Source: Shewanella canadensis
GTDB lineage: Bacteria; Pseudomonadota; Gammaproteobacteria; Enterobacterales; Shewanellaceae
NCBI RefSeq assembly: GCF_003966225.1
Contig: NZ_RXNU01000001.1
Location: 620,001-684,000, forward strand
Length of the DNA stretch: 64,000 nucleotides
Reading direction: 5' to 3'
Shown here piece after piece: positions 30,593 through 39,459 of this stretch. Under the pieces are notes generated by a model, which was not told the origin of the DNA, ran no database searches, and saw only the letters and a list, made by a program, of their open reading frames with translations. Position 1 is the first letter of the stretch. Every line of letters starts with the position of its first letter. Made by a program: the position numbers and the translations under genes.

Positions 30593-31564
30593 ATGAATAT
30601 AATCGTACTCGATGGTTATACGTTAAATCCCGGCGATCTTGACTGGCAACCTTTGGCTAATATTGCCAAACAGGATGGTGAGGGACAATTTCACTGTTAC
30701 GACAGAACCTCTGAGGCTGAACTTATCGGCCGGGCATCGAATGCCGATATCATCTTCACCAATAAAACGCCTATAACTGCTGAAGTTCTATCTCAACTGC
30801 CGAGCCTTAAATACATAGGCGTGTTGGCTACAGGCACGAATGTGGTCGACCTGAACTGCGCAAGAGAGCGGGGCGTAGCGGTGACTAATGTGCCCGGCTA
30901 CGGCCCCGACGCCGTGGCGCAGATGGTGTTCGCTCATATCTTGCACCATACCCAGAGAGTGAGTATTCATCATCGTGCCGTGTCAGAGGGGAAATGGACT
31001 GACTGTGAAGACTTCTGTTTCACCTTGGCGCCGCTGCAATCCTTGCAGGGGAAAACCTTAGGATTGATGGGGTATGGCGCTATCGGCAGGCAGGTTGCGA
31101 ACATCGCTTTAGCCTTCGGCATGAAGGTATTAGTCAATACGCGCACAGAACCCCTCGACTTGCCACCCGGTGTAAAATGGGCTGCTTTCGATTCTATGAT
31201 ACCTCAGGTCGATATCCTCTCTCTGCATTGTCCCTTGACCGAGGCGACAGATAAGATGATCAACCGCACTGTGCTTGAGAAGATGCGCTCGAGTGCCATC
31301 TTGATCAATACTGCTCGCGGGGGATTAATCGATGAGGCGGCGTTGAAACAGGCCTTAGATGAAGGGGAGATCGCAGCCGCTGGTGTCGATGTGCTCTCGA
31401 CCGAGCCGCCACAGGCGGACAACCCACTGCTTAACGCCGTCAATATCAGCATCAGTCCCCATAACTCCTGGGCCACACGTGAGGCCAGACAGAACCTACT
31501 GAATATTGCGATAGGTAACTTGCAGGCTTTTTTATCCGAAAAGCCGCGAAATAGAGTGAACTAA
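30593..31564 (+). CDS. D-2-hydroxyacid dehydrogenase (NAD-dependent)
   Basis: A 323-residue cytosolic enzyme that reduces a 2-keto acid such as hydroxypyruvate or glyoxylate. The Rossmann loop is GLMGYGAIGRQVANIA (about residues 150-165). LINTARGGLIDEAAL carries the catalytic arginine, the glutamate follows in AGVDVLSTEPP, and ISPHNSWAT has the catalytic histidine. VGVLATGTNVVD and VPGYGPDAVAQMVFAHIL are close to glycerate dehydrogenase/HprA-type members. The exact substrate is open. A seven-base tandem repeat separates it from the upstream gene. Confidence 0.88.
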   Translation: MNIIVLDGYTLNPGDLDWQPLANIAKQDGEGQFHCYDRTSEAELIGRASNADIIFTNKTPITAEVLSQLPSLKYIGVLATGTNVVDLNCARERGVAVTNVPGYGPDAVAQMVFAHILHHTQRVSIHHRAVSEGKWTDCEDFCFTLAPLQSLQGKTLGLMGYGAIGRQVANIALAFGMKVLVNTRTEPLDLPPGVKWAAFDSMIPQVDILSLHCPLTEATDKMINRTVLEKMRSSAILINTARGGLIDEAALKQALDEGEIAAAGVDVLSTEPPQADNPLLNAVNISISPHNSWATREARQNLLNIAIGNLQAFLSEKPRNRVN

Positions 31565-31629
31565 CAGTCCCCGGGCGACTTTGTCTGGGAAAACCATCCG
31601 GGAACCCTTGCGTGCATAAATCGACTTTT

Positions 31630-32805
31630 CTATAAGATAACTTCAACCTTACCGGCGCAAACCAGCGCCTTATCTATGGCGTTATCGATGCTTTCCCCGC
31701 GGGCCAAGGCGACACCCAAACGGCGACGTCCATCGATCTCAGGTTTGGCGAATAGACGTAACTGGGTGTCCGGGGCCTCCAGCGCCGCAGCCATGCCCTG
31801 ATAGCGAATATTGTGAGATTGTCCCTCTGCCAGGATCACTGCCGAAGCGCTAGGACCATGCTGGGCAATATTGGAGATGGGTAGACCAAGAATAGCGCGT
31901 GCATGCAGGGAAAATTCAGATAGGTCCTGGCTGATTAAGGTTACCAGCCCGGTATCGTGTGGACGGGGAGAGACTTCAGAGAAATAGACCTCATCTCCCT
32001 TAATAAACAGTTCGACGCCGAATAAACCATAACCTCCCAATGCTTCGACAACCTTACGACCTATCTCTTGTGACTTGGCCAATACCTGAGCCGACATGGC
32101 CTGAGGCTGCCAGGATTCACGATAGTCACCATCTTCCTGCCGGTGACCTATGGGATCGCAAAAATGGATGCCATTAACCGCGCTTATGGTGAGCAGAGTT
32201 ATCTCGTAATCGAAGGGGACAAAGCCTTCGACAATGACTCGACCGCCACCTGCACGGCCTCCCTCTTGAGCATAGTTCCATGCGGTGAGCACTTGGCCGG
32301 CCTCTTTGATGACACTCTGTCCTTTACCCGATGAGCTCATCACAGGTTTTACAACGCAGGGCATACCAATGTTTTCGATGGCCAGCTCGAACTCGGCTTG
32401 TGTATCGCAAAAAAAGTAGGGTGAGGTCGGCAGGCCCAAGGTTTCAGCTGCCAGACGTCTTATGCCTTCCCTGTCCATGGTCAGCTTGGTGGCTTTAGCG
32501 GTAGGCACGATATTGACACCTTCCGCTTCCATCTCAACTAAGGTTTGAGTGGCTATGGCCTCAATTTCAGGAATAACCAGATGGGGTTGCTCCTGTTCAA
32601 TAATGTTTCTCAGCGCATCACCATCGAGCATATTGATAACATGAAATCTGTGGGCGACTTGCATTGCAGGAGCGTTAGGGTATCGGTCGACACCGATCAC
32701 CTCGACTCCCATGCGCTGTAGTTCGATTGCCACCTCTTTACCGAGTTCGCCGCAGCCGAGAAGCATGGCGCGAAGTGCGTCATTTGAATGTGGTGTTCCT
32801 ATCAT
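31630..32805 (-). CDS. purT: Formate-dependent phosphoribosylglycinamide formyltransferase
   Basis: A 391-residue ATP-grasp enzyme that makes formyl-GAR from GAR, formate and ATP in purine synthesis. [28 protein letters not shown] begins the family; [16 protein letters not shown] is the ATP-grasp loop; [15 protein letters not shown] the metal-binding segment. Length equals E. coli PurT (392). I looked for a PurR box upstream and found none, but a 20-bp hairpin lies about 80 bases upstream. Confidence 0.96.
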   Translation of the reverse strand: MIGTPHSNDALRAMLLGCGELGKEVAIELQRMGVEVIGVDRYPNAPAMQVAHRFHVINMLDGDALRNIIEQEQPHLVIPEIEAIATQTLVEMEAEGVNIVPTAKATKLTMDREGIRRLAAETLGLPTSPYFFCDTQAEFELAIENIGMPCVVKPVMSSSGKGQSVIKEAGQVLTAWNYAQEGGRAGGGRVIVEGFVPFDYEITLLTISAVNGIHFCDPIGHRQEDGDYRESWQPQAMSAQVLAKSQEIGRKVVEALGGYGLFGVELFIKGDEVYFSEVSPRPHDTGLVTLISQDLSEFSLHARAILGLPISNIAQHGPSASAVILAEGQSHNIRYQGMAAALEAPDTQLRLFAKPEIDGRRRLGVALARGESIDNAIDKALVCAGKVEVIL

Positions 32806-32884
32806 TGTGGGTACCTTATTCTTTTTATACAGGTATTAGCTGTTAAGGCTAAGTTAGTTTTTTTCTGTTTTTGAGCTTATGTTT

Positions 32885-32937
32885 GCCCTTTTATCCACTA
32901 TATTACATTGATGGCTGAATATAGTGGAAACAAGGGC
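32885..32937. repeat. Long inverted repeat in purT/DUF3302 intergenic region
   Basis: Two 20-base arms (32885-32904 and 32918-32937) pair at 18 of 20 positions around a 13-base loop, with a perfect 10-base inner part CCACTATATT/AATATAGTGG. There is no T-run on either side, so it is not a standard terminator. The 312-bp gap around it has no ORF and no other clear signal. Confidence 0.7.
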
Positions 32938-33117
32938 TACAAGTGTGTAGTGGATCACTTTAGGGCCTCGGAATACTGTGTTTCTGCTTAAAATACCACT
33001 GGTATTGCTAATGAAATGTTGAGAGAATGTTTCTGAGGTTGGGGCTGTCTTAACCAATAAAAACAAACACCTAAATATGACCGATGACGGTGGATATACG
33101 GGTGTAAGGAGCGAGTA

Positions 33118-33525
33118 GTGTTTCTGGATTACTTTGCATTAGGTGTGATTTTATTTGTCGCAATTTTCATTTTTTACGGTGTTATCGTCATTCATGATAT
33201 TCCCTACGAAATTGCCAAGAAGCGTAACCACCCGCAGCAGGATGCACTGCATGTAGCCGGTTGGGTGAGCCTGTTTACCCTGCATGCCATCTGGCCATTT
33301 CTCTGGATCTGGGCCACCTTGTATCGAGAGGATCGAGGGTGGGGGTTCAATTCTGTTATCGAACGCGAGTTGGCCCTGGAAGGTGAGGTGAAGCTGCTTA
33401 GTGATACCGTGGCTCAGCTGGAGTTACGTTTGCAATCTATCGAGCAGTCTGGTGAACAGCCGATTATCACCGCCGAATCACAAACCGATGTCGGTGAACA
33501 CTCAACAAGTAAGACGGAGGTATAA
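33118..33525 (+). CDS. DUF3302 inner-membrane protein
   Basis: A 135-residue protein starting at GTG behind AAGGAG. Two membrane helices (ILFVAIFIFYGVIVIHDIPYEIAKKRNHP and VSLFTLHAIWPFLWIWATLY) precede a charged coiled coil (ELALEGEVKLLSDTVAQLELRLQ). HDIPYEIAKKRNHPQ with AGWVSLFTLHAIWPFLW is the DUF3302 (YiaW) signature. In E. coli YiaW pairs with the HlyD-like YiaV, and here too an HlyD-type gene follows one base after the stop. The pair probably forms a membrane unit; substrate unknown. Confidence 0.82.
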   Translation: MFLDYFALGVILFVAIFIFYGVIVIHDIPYEIAKKRNHPQQDALHVAGWVSLFTLHAIWPFLWIWATLYREDRGWGFNSVIERELALEGEVKLLSDTVAQLELRLQSIEQSGEQPIITAESQTDVGEHSTSKTEV

Positions 33526-33526
33526 G

Positions 33527-34663
33527 ATGGATCTATTACTGATTCTTACTTACACGGCGATCTGTATTGCCATTTTTAAGGTTTTTAAAATTCCACTAAC
33601 CAAGTGGACTGTTCCAACAGCAATTTTGGGCGGTATTTTTATTGTCGGTGCCTTGATTCTACTGATGAACTACAACCACCCCTATACGCCATTTGCGAAA
33701 GAGGTATTTGTTACTGTACCGATTAACCCTGCCGTACGTGGAATAGTGACGGAAGTTGAAGTTAAACCTAATGTCCCTATCAAGAAAGGGGATGTGCTAT
33801 TTCGCATCGATCCACGTCCCTTTGAGGCTGTGGTTAAGCAGAAACGTGCGGCGTTAGTCTCTGCAGAGCAAGAGGTGCCACAGCTCGAAGCTGCATGGCA
33901 GGCAGCACTGGCCAGTGTCGAGCGAGCGACAGCGGACAAAGACAGGACTAAGTCGGCATTCGAACGTTATGCCAAAGGTAAGAAAAAAGGTGGTGCTAAC
34001 TCACCATTTACAGAATTGGAACTCGATAATAAACGTCAACTCTATCTGGCATCTGAAGCAAGCCTCTCCGCGGTTAAAGCAGAAGAGCTAAGAGTCCGGC
34101 TCGCGTTCCAATCGAATGTCGATGGCGTCAATACTAAGGTTGCAGGGATCCAGGGAGAGCTCGAGAAAGCGCTGTTCGATCTGGAGATGACGGTTGTCAG
34201 AGCGCCGAGCGATGGCATGGTCACTCAGATGGCGCTGCGTCCCGGTATTGTGGCGGTACCTATGCCACTGCGCTCATTGGTGAGCTTTATTCCCGATGAG
34301 GAGCGGTATTTTGCCGGCGCTTTCTGGCAGAATTCATTATTACGCTTAAAAGAGGGAGATGAGGCCGAAGTGATCTTGGATGCGGCCCCAGGTGTCGTGT
34401 TTAAGGGACGAGTTGCCAAAATTTTACCCGCAATGGCCGAGGGGGAGCTACAATCGCGCGGTGTATTGATCTCCTCTATGGTATTAATGCCAAGGGGGAG
34501 GGCCATAGTCTTGATTGAGCTTGACGATCATGATGTGAAGGATGCATTCCCAGCAGGTGTGGCGGGTCAGGCGGCCATCTATACCGAGCATTTCTCTCAT
34601 GTTGCTGTAATGCGTAAAGTGATACTGAGAATGCTAGGCTGGCTCAACTACCTGTTTCATTAG
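33527..34663 (+). CDS. HlyD-family membrane fusion protein (YiaV-like)
   Basis: A 378-residue periplasmic adaptor with N-terminal membrane helices (LILTYTAICIAIF and WTVPTAILGGIFIVGALILLM). VFVTVPINPAVRGIVTEVEVKPNVPIKKGDVLFRIDPRPFEAVV is the lipoyl half, then a long coiled coil (about residues 95-215), then the second lipoyl half VVRAPSDGMVTQMALRPG and a beta-barrel. The ATG at 33527 follows ACGGAGG and is one base after the DUF3302 stop; the longer frame starts inside that gene. No efflux pump or outer-membrane channel gene is adjacent. Confidence 0.88.
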   Translation: MDLLLILTYTAICIAIFKVFKIPLTKWTVPTAILGGIFIVGALILLMNYNHPYTPFAKEVFVTVPINPAVRGIVTEVEVKPNVPIKKGDVLFRIDPRPFEAVVKQKRAALVSAEQEVPQLEAAWQAALASVERATADKDRTKSAFERYAKGKKKGGANSPFTELELDNKRQLYLASEASLSAVKAEELRVRLAFQSNVDGVNTKVAGIQGELEKALFDLEMTVVRAPSDGMVTQMALRPGIVAVPMPLRSLVSFIPDEERYFAGAFWQNSLLRLKEGDEAEVILDAAPGVVFKGRVAKILPAMAEGELQSRGVLISSMVLMPRGRAIVLIELDDHDVKDAFPAGVAGQAAIYTEHFSHVAVMRKVILRMLGWLNYLFH

Positions 34664-34708
34664 TAGCATTGGTTTACCCGCCTATTAACCTGGGCTTTCG
34701 ACAATATA

Positions 34709-34742
34709 AAGGGCTGAAGATGATAATCTTTAGCCCTTTTTA
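34709..34742 (+). terminator. Terminator after HlyD-family gene
   Basis: AAGGGCTGAAGAT-gata-ATCTTTAGCCCTTTTTAT is an 11- to 12-base stem (one mismatch) with a T-run, 45 bases after the stop. Confidence 0.85.
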
Positions 34743-34769
34743 TCTGCTGCTTCTTAGCTGCGATTGAGA

Positions 34770-35582
34770 TTACCAGCCAGACATGAAGAACTCTCTATAT
34801 CTGTCTCTGTCTACATGGCCACAGGCGATCATCTCATCACAGGTTCGACCCGGTATATTGGTACCGGTTCCTTTTACCGCGTCCGGTGACATCAGATCCA
34901 GCCGTGCTAGCTGATAATCAAATATCTCAGAAAGATCGGGGCCTGTTACGACAATCGTTTCCATCTCACCTTCTGGTCTGGTACCGGTGTCACTAGCTGA
35001 GTAAGTGGGATCTTTGACAAGGGCCGCAGCCAGCTTTAGCTGCTGTTTTTGATCACTTTGCTCTGTATTATCAAGGTGGCTGAAAAAGTTGATGGTATCT
35101 TGATGGCCTAATTTCACTGCATGGCTAAAATATTCATCTGCAAGTTTTAGATCTTGTTCGGTAAGTTGTCCTTCAAAGTAGACCAGTCCCAAAAGGTGAG
35201 ATGCTTCTGCTGCACCGTTTCTGTCCGCACCTCTTAGATACTTAAGGCCGCGTTCTCTGTCTTGATACTCACCCTCTCTCAGGTAGAGGACCCCCGCCTT
35301 ATATTGCGCATCAGCATTTTCGAATTTTGCCGCTTTGCGATACCACTTAAGTGCTGACGATAAGTTTTTTTCAGTACCATAACCTCGGTAATAGAGTTCA
35401 GCCAGGGTGTACATCGCATCTGAATAACCACGACGGGTATACATTCGATATTGCTGAAAGTACTTGATACATTCGGCTTGCTGGCATTCAGGTACAAGCC
35501 CGTTTTTATCGGGGGAGGCATTGCTCTGCTGTGGTATTAAAAAAGCGATAGTGATGATCGTTGCGAGTGTGAATCCTTTCAT
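34770..35582 (-). CDS. Sel1-like repeat protein, exported
   Basis: A 270-residue protein with a signal peptide (residues 1-22, ending SNASPD). Four to five Sel1/TPR helix pairs cover about residues 40-165 (SDAMYTLAELYYRGYGTEKNLSSALKWYRKAA, NADAQYKAGVLYLREGEYQDRERGLKYL, AAEASHLLGLVYFEGQLTEQDLKLADEYF). The C-terminal 80 residues are not repeats: METIVVTGPDLSEIFDYQL resembles the METIVVT stretch of TonB-box regions, and two cysteines (RTCDEMIACGHVD) end the protein. Likely a periplasmic scaffold. Function not known. Confidence 0.8.
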   Translation of the reverse strand: MKGFTLATIITIAFLIPQQSNASPDKNGLVPECQQAECIKYFQQYRMYTRRGYSDAMYTLAELYYRGYGTEKNLSSALKWYRKAAKFENADAQYKAGVLYLREGEYQDRERGLKYLRGADRNGAAEASHLLGLVYFEGQLTEQDLKLADEYFSHAVKLGHQDTINFFSHLDNTEQSDQKQQLKLAAALVKDPTYSASDTGTRPEGEMETIVVTGPDLSEIFDYQLARLDLMSPDAVKGTGTNIPGRTCDEMIACGHVDRDRYREFFMSGW

Positions 35583-35857
35583 TGTTTTTCCTTAATTTGC
35601 GGCTTATCCATAGAGCCTAGGTGAGTAATTAATAGCCTAAAAAGATAACCTGGTCAATGGGTGCCTAAATTAGTGAGATCTGTTTACATAAGCTGCTTAC
35701 ATGGAAGAACATGTATGCTGATCTAGGAGCGTTGAGTTGATTATTTTACAAAGGGACATGAGATTACCCTTTACTTTTTTAACGATTCCATACCAAAATG
35801 GAATGCCAAAGAAGCTCCCACTGAATGAACCGCTAATTAACGAAATTGGTATTAAAG

Positions 35858-37327
35858 ATGCAAGATATCAGAGATTTAACAGCCGTATTAAGATCCAATA
35901 CTCCGATTGTGGTTATCGAAACTTATGAAGAATATCGGGTCGTCGACCTGCTGAAAAAAGTCTCCTCCATTCTCTATCAACCCTTGTTTACCTGGAGCAT
36001 TACTCAAGGCCTGACTCGCGTCGACCGCGCTATCGGGACTCAAAAGTTTAATAGCGAACCTGCCGATATCTTAGGGCAGATAAAATCGACCGAGCAGCAG
36101 GGGATCTATGTCCTGTGTGACTTTCATCCGTTCGTCGAAAATGCACCGAAAAATGTTCGCCTGCTGAAAGAGATCGCGCTCGAATATGAGTCTTTAAAAC
36201 ATACCATAGTGCTGGTGAGCCATGCCTTCGAGATCCCGCCGGAAATTAAGCGCTATTGCGCCCATTTTCGTATATCCCTGCCTAATACGGCTCAGTTACA
36301 AAATCTTATCTATGAACAGATAGAGCAAGTTAAGAGTGAAGGGCTTGTGCTGAATGTCGATGACTCCGCGGTATCTAAACTCGCCGATAACTTAAGAGGG
36401 CTGACATTTGATGATGCCAGACGCCTTGCCCATAAGGCTATTGTCGATGACGGGGCGATCACCCACTCAGATGTCGATATGGTGAACCGGGGCAAGTTTG
36501 AGTTGCTGGATATGAAAGGTGTGTTGCAGTTTGAATACGATACCAGCGACTTCTCTCAGGTGGCGGGTCTGCATAACCTGAAGAAGTGGTTACAACACAG
36601 AGCGCCTTCGAGTAAAACACAGACCCTTGAAGATCAGCCCAAAGGGATACTGCTGCTTGGAGTGCAGGGCAGTGGTAAGAGTCTGGCGGCAAAAGCCGTT
36701 GCAGGCATGTGGCAGCGTCCCCTGCTGAGAATGGATATGTCGGCCCTATATAACAAGTATATCGGTGAGACCGAGAAGAACCTGCGTCATGCACTAGAGC
36801 TGGCCGATCTTATGTCCCCCTGCGTACTGTGGATCGATGAGATAGAGAAAGGGTTAAGCAGCGGCAGTAGTGATGATGGAACCTCGAAACGAATTTTAGG
36901 CACTATCTTGACCTGGATGTCTGAGCGCAAATCTAATGTCTTTATGGTGGCCACTGCAAACGATATATCGGCACTACCACCCGAATTGATGCGAAAAGGC
37001 CGTATGGATGAGATCTTCTTCGTCGATCTGCCCGATGATGAGGTACGTCAGGCGATATTTCTTATACATGTCAGGCGCCGCCAGTTAGATCCGAACCGTT
37101 TCGACTTCGCTCAACTCTCTAAGGTGAGCCAGGGATTTTCCGGGGCGGAGATAGAGCAGGCGATCATCTCCGCCATCTATACGGCAAAGGCATCGGACAG
37201 AGAGGTGGAGCAGAACCTGCTCATCGAAGAGCTAATGAAAACCCGGCCTCTTTCTGTGGTGATGCGAGAGAAGTTACAGGCACTCAGAGATTGGGCTTCA
37301 GGACGAACTGTAAATGCGCATCAATAG
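35858..37327 (+). CDS. AAA family ATPase, Ycf46-like
   Basis: A 489-residue cytosolic ATPase. The N-terminal 240 residues have no enzyme motif I recognise. The AAA module has Walker A LLGVQGSGKS, Walker B CVLWIDEIEK, sensor 1 VATAN and the arginine-finger segment ELMRKGRMDEIFFVDLP, then the small helical lid (FSGAEIEQAIISAI). N-terminus (IVVIETYEEYRVVDLL) and overall plan match the plastid/bacterial Ycf46 group, whose role is unclear. The start at 35858 lacks a good ribosome site; TTG 35846 is the next choice. Confidence 0.85.
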   Translation: MQDIRDLTAVLRSNTPIVVIETYEEYRVVDLLKKVSSILYQPLFTWSITQGLTRVDRAIGTQKFNSEPADILGQIKSTEQQGIYVLCDFHPFVENAPKNVRLLKEIALEYESLKHTIVLVSHAFEIPPEIKRYCAHFRISLPNTAQLQNLIYEQIEQVKSEGLVLNVDDSAVSKLADNLRGLTFDDARRLAHKAIVDDGAITHSDVDMVNRGKFELLDMKGVLQFEYDTSDFSQVAGLHNLKKWLQHRAPSSKTQTLEDQPKGILLLGVQGSGKSLAAKAVAGMWQRPLLRMDMSALYNKYIGETEKNLRHALELADLMSPCVLWIDEIEKGLSSGSSDDGTSKRILGTILTWMSERKSNVFMVATANDISALPPELMRKGRMDEIFFVDLPDDEVRQAIFLIHVRRRQLDPNRFDFAQLSKVSQGFSGAEIEQAIISAIYTAKASDREVEQNLLIEELMKTRPLSVVMREKLQALRDWASGRTVNAHQ

Positions 37328-37492
37328 AAACTCATAATATCTATTTAAGCTCTATTGTTATCGATTTTGTATCGTTTTTTTCTTCATCTATTGATGCTAA
37401 CTTTTTCAGCATTGTTTTGTGAGTTATTATCTGTACAAATGGATTTATGACCTTTTTATACTGTTCGGTATTATAAACATAAGGATAATGAA

Positions 37493-37939
37493 ATGAATGG
37501 AACTCAGCTTATATTCGGCCGATTGCTATTAAGCGGTCTGGCATTTACGTCACTTTCGGGGTGTGGTGTAAATAATAGTGAGCAGTTAGAAAGAGAGCTT
37601 TTAGTGAGCAAGGGGGTGAAGCAATATCCCTCTAGGTGCACACGAGTTGATGAGTATCAGTTTGAGCATTATGAGTACAACCATCACCTAGCTAGGACTA
37701 AAATCGTTCGTGAGCCTATCTATCCCGATAGTGCTAAAAGGCTTGGAGTAGAGGGGCATGTATCGATGGAGTTTGATCTCTCTGTTGATGGAAAGCCTAT
37801 CAATATCACTCTGTTAGAATCATCTCCAGCTGGTGTTTTCGATCAAGCTGGGATTGAAGCACTATCGACTTGGGTCTATCAGGGGGAGATGTTGCCATGT
37901 CATGCAGTATCGCTTAGTTTTACCCTGCCTCCAGCGTGA
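37493..37939 (+). CDS. TonB C-terminal-domain lipoprotein
   Basis: A 148-residue protein with a lipoprotein signal (LTSLSGC-type lipobox, here SLSGCG with Cys24 as the lipid site). The mature part ends in a TonB C-terminal fold: REPIYPDSAKRLGVEGHVSMEFDLSVDGKPINITLLESSPAGVFDQAGIEALSTWVYQG, with the usual YP and G-V patterns. There is no proline-rich linker and no N-terminal anchor helix, so it cannot act as a classical energy transducer. Similar stand-alone domains are thought to bind peptidoglycan or partner receptors. It is monocistronic. Confidence 0.75.
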   Translation: MNGTQLIFGRLLLSGLAFTSLSGCGVNNSEQLERELLVSKGVKQYPSRCTRVDEYQFEHYEYNHHLARTKIVREPIYPDSAKRLGVEGHVSMEFDLSVDGKPINITLLESSPAGVFDQAGIEALSTWVYQGEMLPCHAVSLSFTLPPA

Positions 37940-37992
37940 TGATTTTAATCTGTGATTACTGCGGGTATTTACACCAACGCTGAATGAAATTA

Positions 37993-38030
37993 GGGAGTTA
38001 CATTTAAATTTAACTCCCGGTAGTGTTTTT
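37993..38030. terminator. Terminator between TonB-C lipoprotein and DUF4136 genes
   Basis: GGGAGTTA-catttaaatt-TAACTCCC is a perfect eight-base stem followed by GGTAGTGTTTTTT. It lies between two convergent genes. Confidence 0.6.
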
Positions 38031-38034
38031 TAAA

Positions 38035-38580
38035 TTATTTAGTCTGCTTTTGAGGCGGAAATTGAGAAAGAATTTTTGACACTGTGTTGTGAGTATCTTC
38101 GGCTTTTTCTGCCCCGCCCGCATCGAAGTTAAACTTGTCTGTGCCGCGCCATATGAGCTTATTGCTCTGTGTGTCTATCACATCTATCTGTATGGTCTGG
38201 ATCTTGGCTGAATCGCTGCCGATAGGCACTCCCACACTCGTACCTATGCTAATACCCCCATTGCTTCCCCAAGTTCCTGTCCCCAGCCCTATCGATACGC
38301 CGGAGTCTTTAGGCTTGTTCTCTACCTTAAAGGCGTAAGTGACCTTGAAACTGGGGTGATCTATACTCCTGACAAACCCTTTAGCCGTTAACGCATCGGT
38401 GATGGCATCGATGATTCTGGCCGAGCTGATGGGATCGTTAGTTTGAGTCGGTGAGAACTCGATAAATGTGCTTAGTTGGCTAAAGTCGTAACCTACATCA
38501 TAGTCACTCTTTGGCTTAGCGGCGCAGGCAGACAATAATAAACCCGAAAGGAGTAAAGCGGATAAACGACTAAGTTTCAT
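38035..38580 (-). CDS. DUF4136 lipoprotein
   Basis: A 181-residue lipoprotein. The lipobox LLSACA places the lipid cysteine at Cys19. The mature protein starts SDYDVGYDFSQLSTFIEF, as DUF4136 members do (the Y-D-F pattern), and has a glycine-rich middle (GLGTGTWGSNGGISIG) and QIDVIDTQSNKLIWRGT near the end. Residue +2 is Ala, so outer-membrane sorting is expected. Function is unknown. A 317-bp MITE-like element lies 70 bases upstream of its start. Confidence 0.85.
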   Translation of the reverse strand: MKLSRLSALLLSGLLLSACAAKPKSDYDVGYDFSQLSTFIEFSPTQTNDPISSARIIDAITDALTAKGFVRSIDHPSFKVTYAFKVENKPKDSGVSIGLGTGTWGSNGGISIGTSVGVPIGSDSAKIQTIQIDVIDTQSNKLIWRGTDKFNFDAGGAEKAEDTHNTVSKILSQFPPQKQTK

Positions 38581-38650
38581 GTTAATTTCTCAGTGTAAGG
38601 GACTGATCCATTCAATGTGATATTAATGGATTCATTAATCATATCAGTTT

Positions 38651-38967
38651 TATACCAATCGGTATAAAGATGTGATCGCTCAGCGAGAATGTAGCGCTTC
38701 TGAGGCAAGGTCATTAATTGCTCCTGCATAAATGACATTTGCAACATCCGTGTTGTTCGCAGCGAGTGAAGAACATAGTTATTCTACGTTTTAGCTCGTT
38801 AGCACAGCATCATAAGTGCTAAAACTCGCCTTTTAGGAGTGTTTTTTGGCTGCCTACTTCTGCGTTGAATGACTTCAGAAGGGAGCACCATTCCCTCATC
38901 CATTCGCCTTGAATTAGTTTGCCAAAAAAACTCTGAGTAGATCACTTTCTTATACCGATTGGTATTA
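38651..38967. repeat. MITE-like element, family A (about 317 bp)
   Basis: The ends are TATACCAATCGGTATAAAGA (38651-38670) and, on the minus strand, TAATACCAATCGGTATAAGA. The inverted repeat continues inward as GATGTGATC and AAAGTGATC, giving about 30 imperfect bases. The ATACCAATCGGTAT core is itself near-palindromic. No ORF is present. If the outer T is left out, TTA flanks both sides as a possible three-base target duplication. A lone core copy lies at 12157-12173. Confidence 0.65.
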
Positions 38968-39058
38968 AGTGAATAAAACTTAGCCAGTTGAATAGTTATC
39001 AGTTATGTTTAAGGTATTACCTATTTTGATAATCAAAGGGTTTCGGCATAGTTTGGGT

Positions 39059-39370
39059 ATGGAACAGTTAGAGTTTTTTGAGATCCCCAGCCCCTGTATC
39101 GGTATCTGTCAGACCGATGCGAGAGGTTATTGTAAGGGCTGTTTGCGCAATAGAGATGAGCGCTTTAACTGGCTCGAATTTTCTGATGCAAAAAAATATG
39201 ATGTGATCCGTCTATGCAAACATCGTAGGCGTCGCAGGCAGCTTGCGATATTAAAGGCGAAAAAAGCCCAACTGGTACAGCAAAGAGCAGTGATAAACTC
39301 ATCACTGGATTTTGGCGTCGGCGAGGAGATTGAACCCGGATCACCAATCGATGGTTTAACTTCGGATTGA
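39059..39370 (+). CDS. DUF1289 protein (YdhL-like)
   Basis: A 103-residue protein. The N-terminal 50 residues carry the DUF1289 cysteine motif: SPCIGICQTDARGYCKGCLRNRDE, four cysteines that could bind zinc or iron-sulfur, then WLEFSDAKKYDVI. A basic helix RLCKHRRRRRQLAILKAKKAQL follows; the acidic C-terminus is not conserved. The ATG at 39059 is chosen because the family begins shortly before the first cysteine; a start at 39005 adds 18 unlikely residues. No neighbour suggests a role. Confidence 0.85.
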   Translation: MEQLEFFEIPSPCIGICQTDARGYCKGCLRNRDERFNWLEFSDAKKYDVIRLCKHRRRRRQLAILKAKKAQLVQQRAVINSSLDFGVGEEIEPGSPIDGLTSD

Positions 39371-39459
39371 GCCTATCTTAATATCTCAGGGTGATCCGGT
39401 GCGGTAAGCGTTAGCTAAGGCTGCTCTGGAGACCGGCTATTGAATCGATTTTGTTTAAT

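Noticed and set aside
32806..33117. Search for a PurR box before purT
   Set aside because: No sequence close to ACGCAAACGTTTGCGT was found; only the unassigned hairpin.
35737..35928. 63-codon ORF overlapping the start of the AAA ATPase gene
   Set aside because: It runs into the real gene in another frame and has no support of its own.
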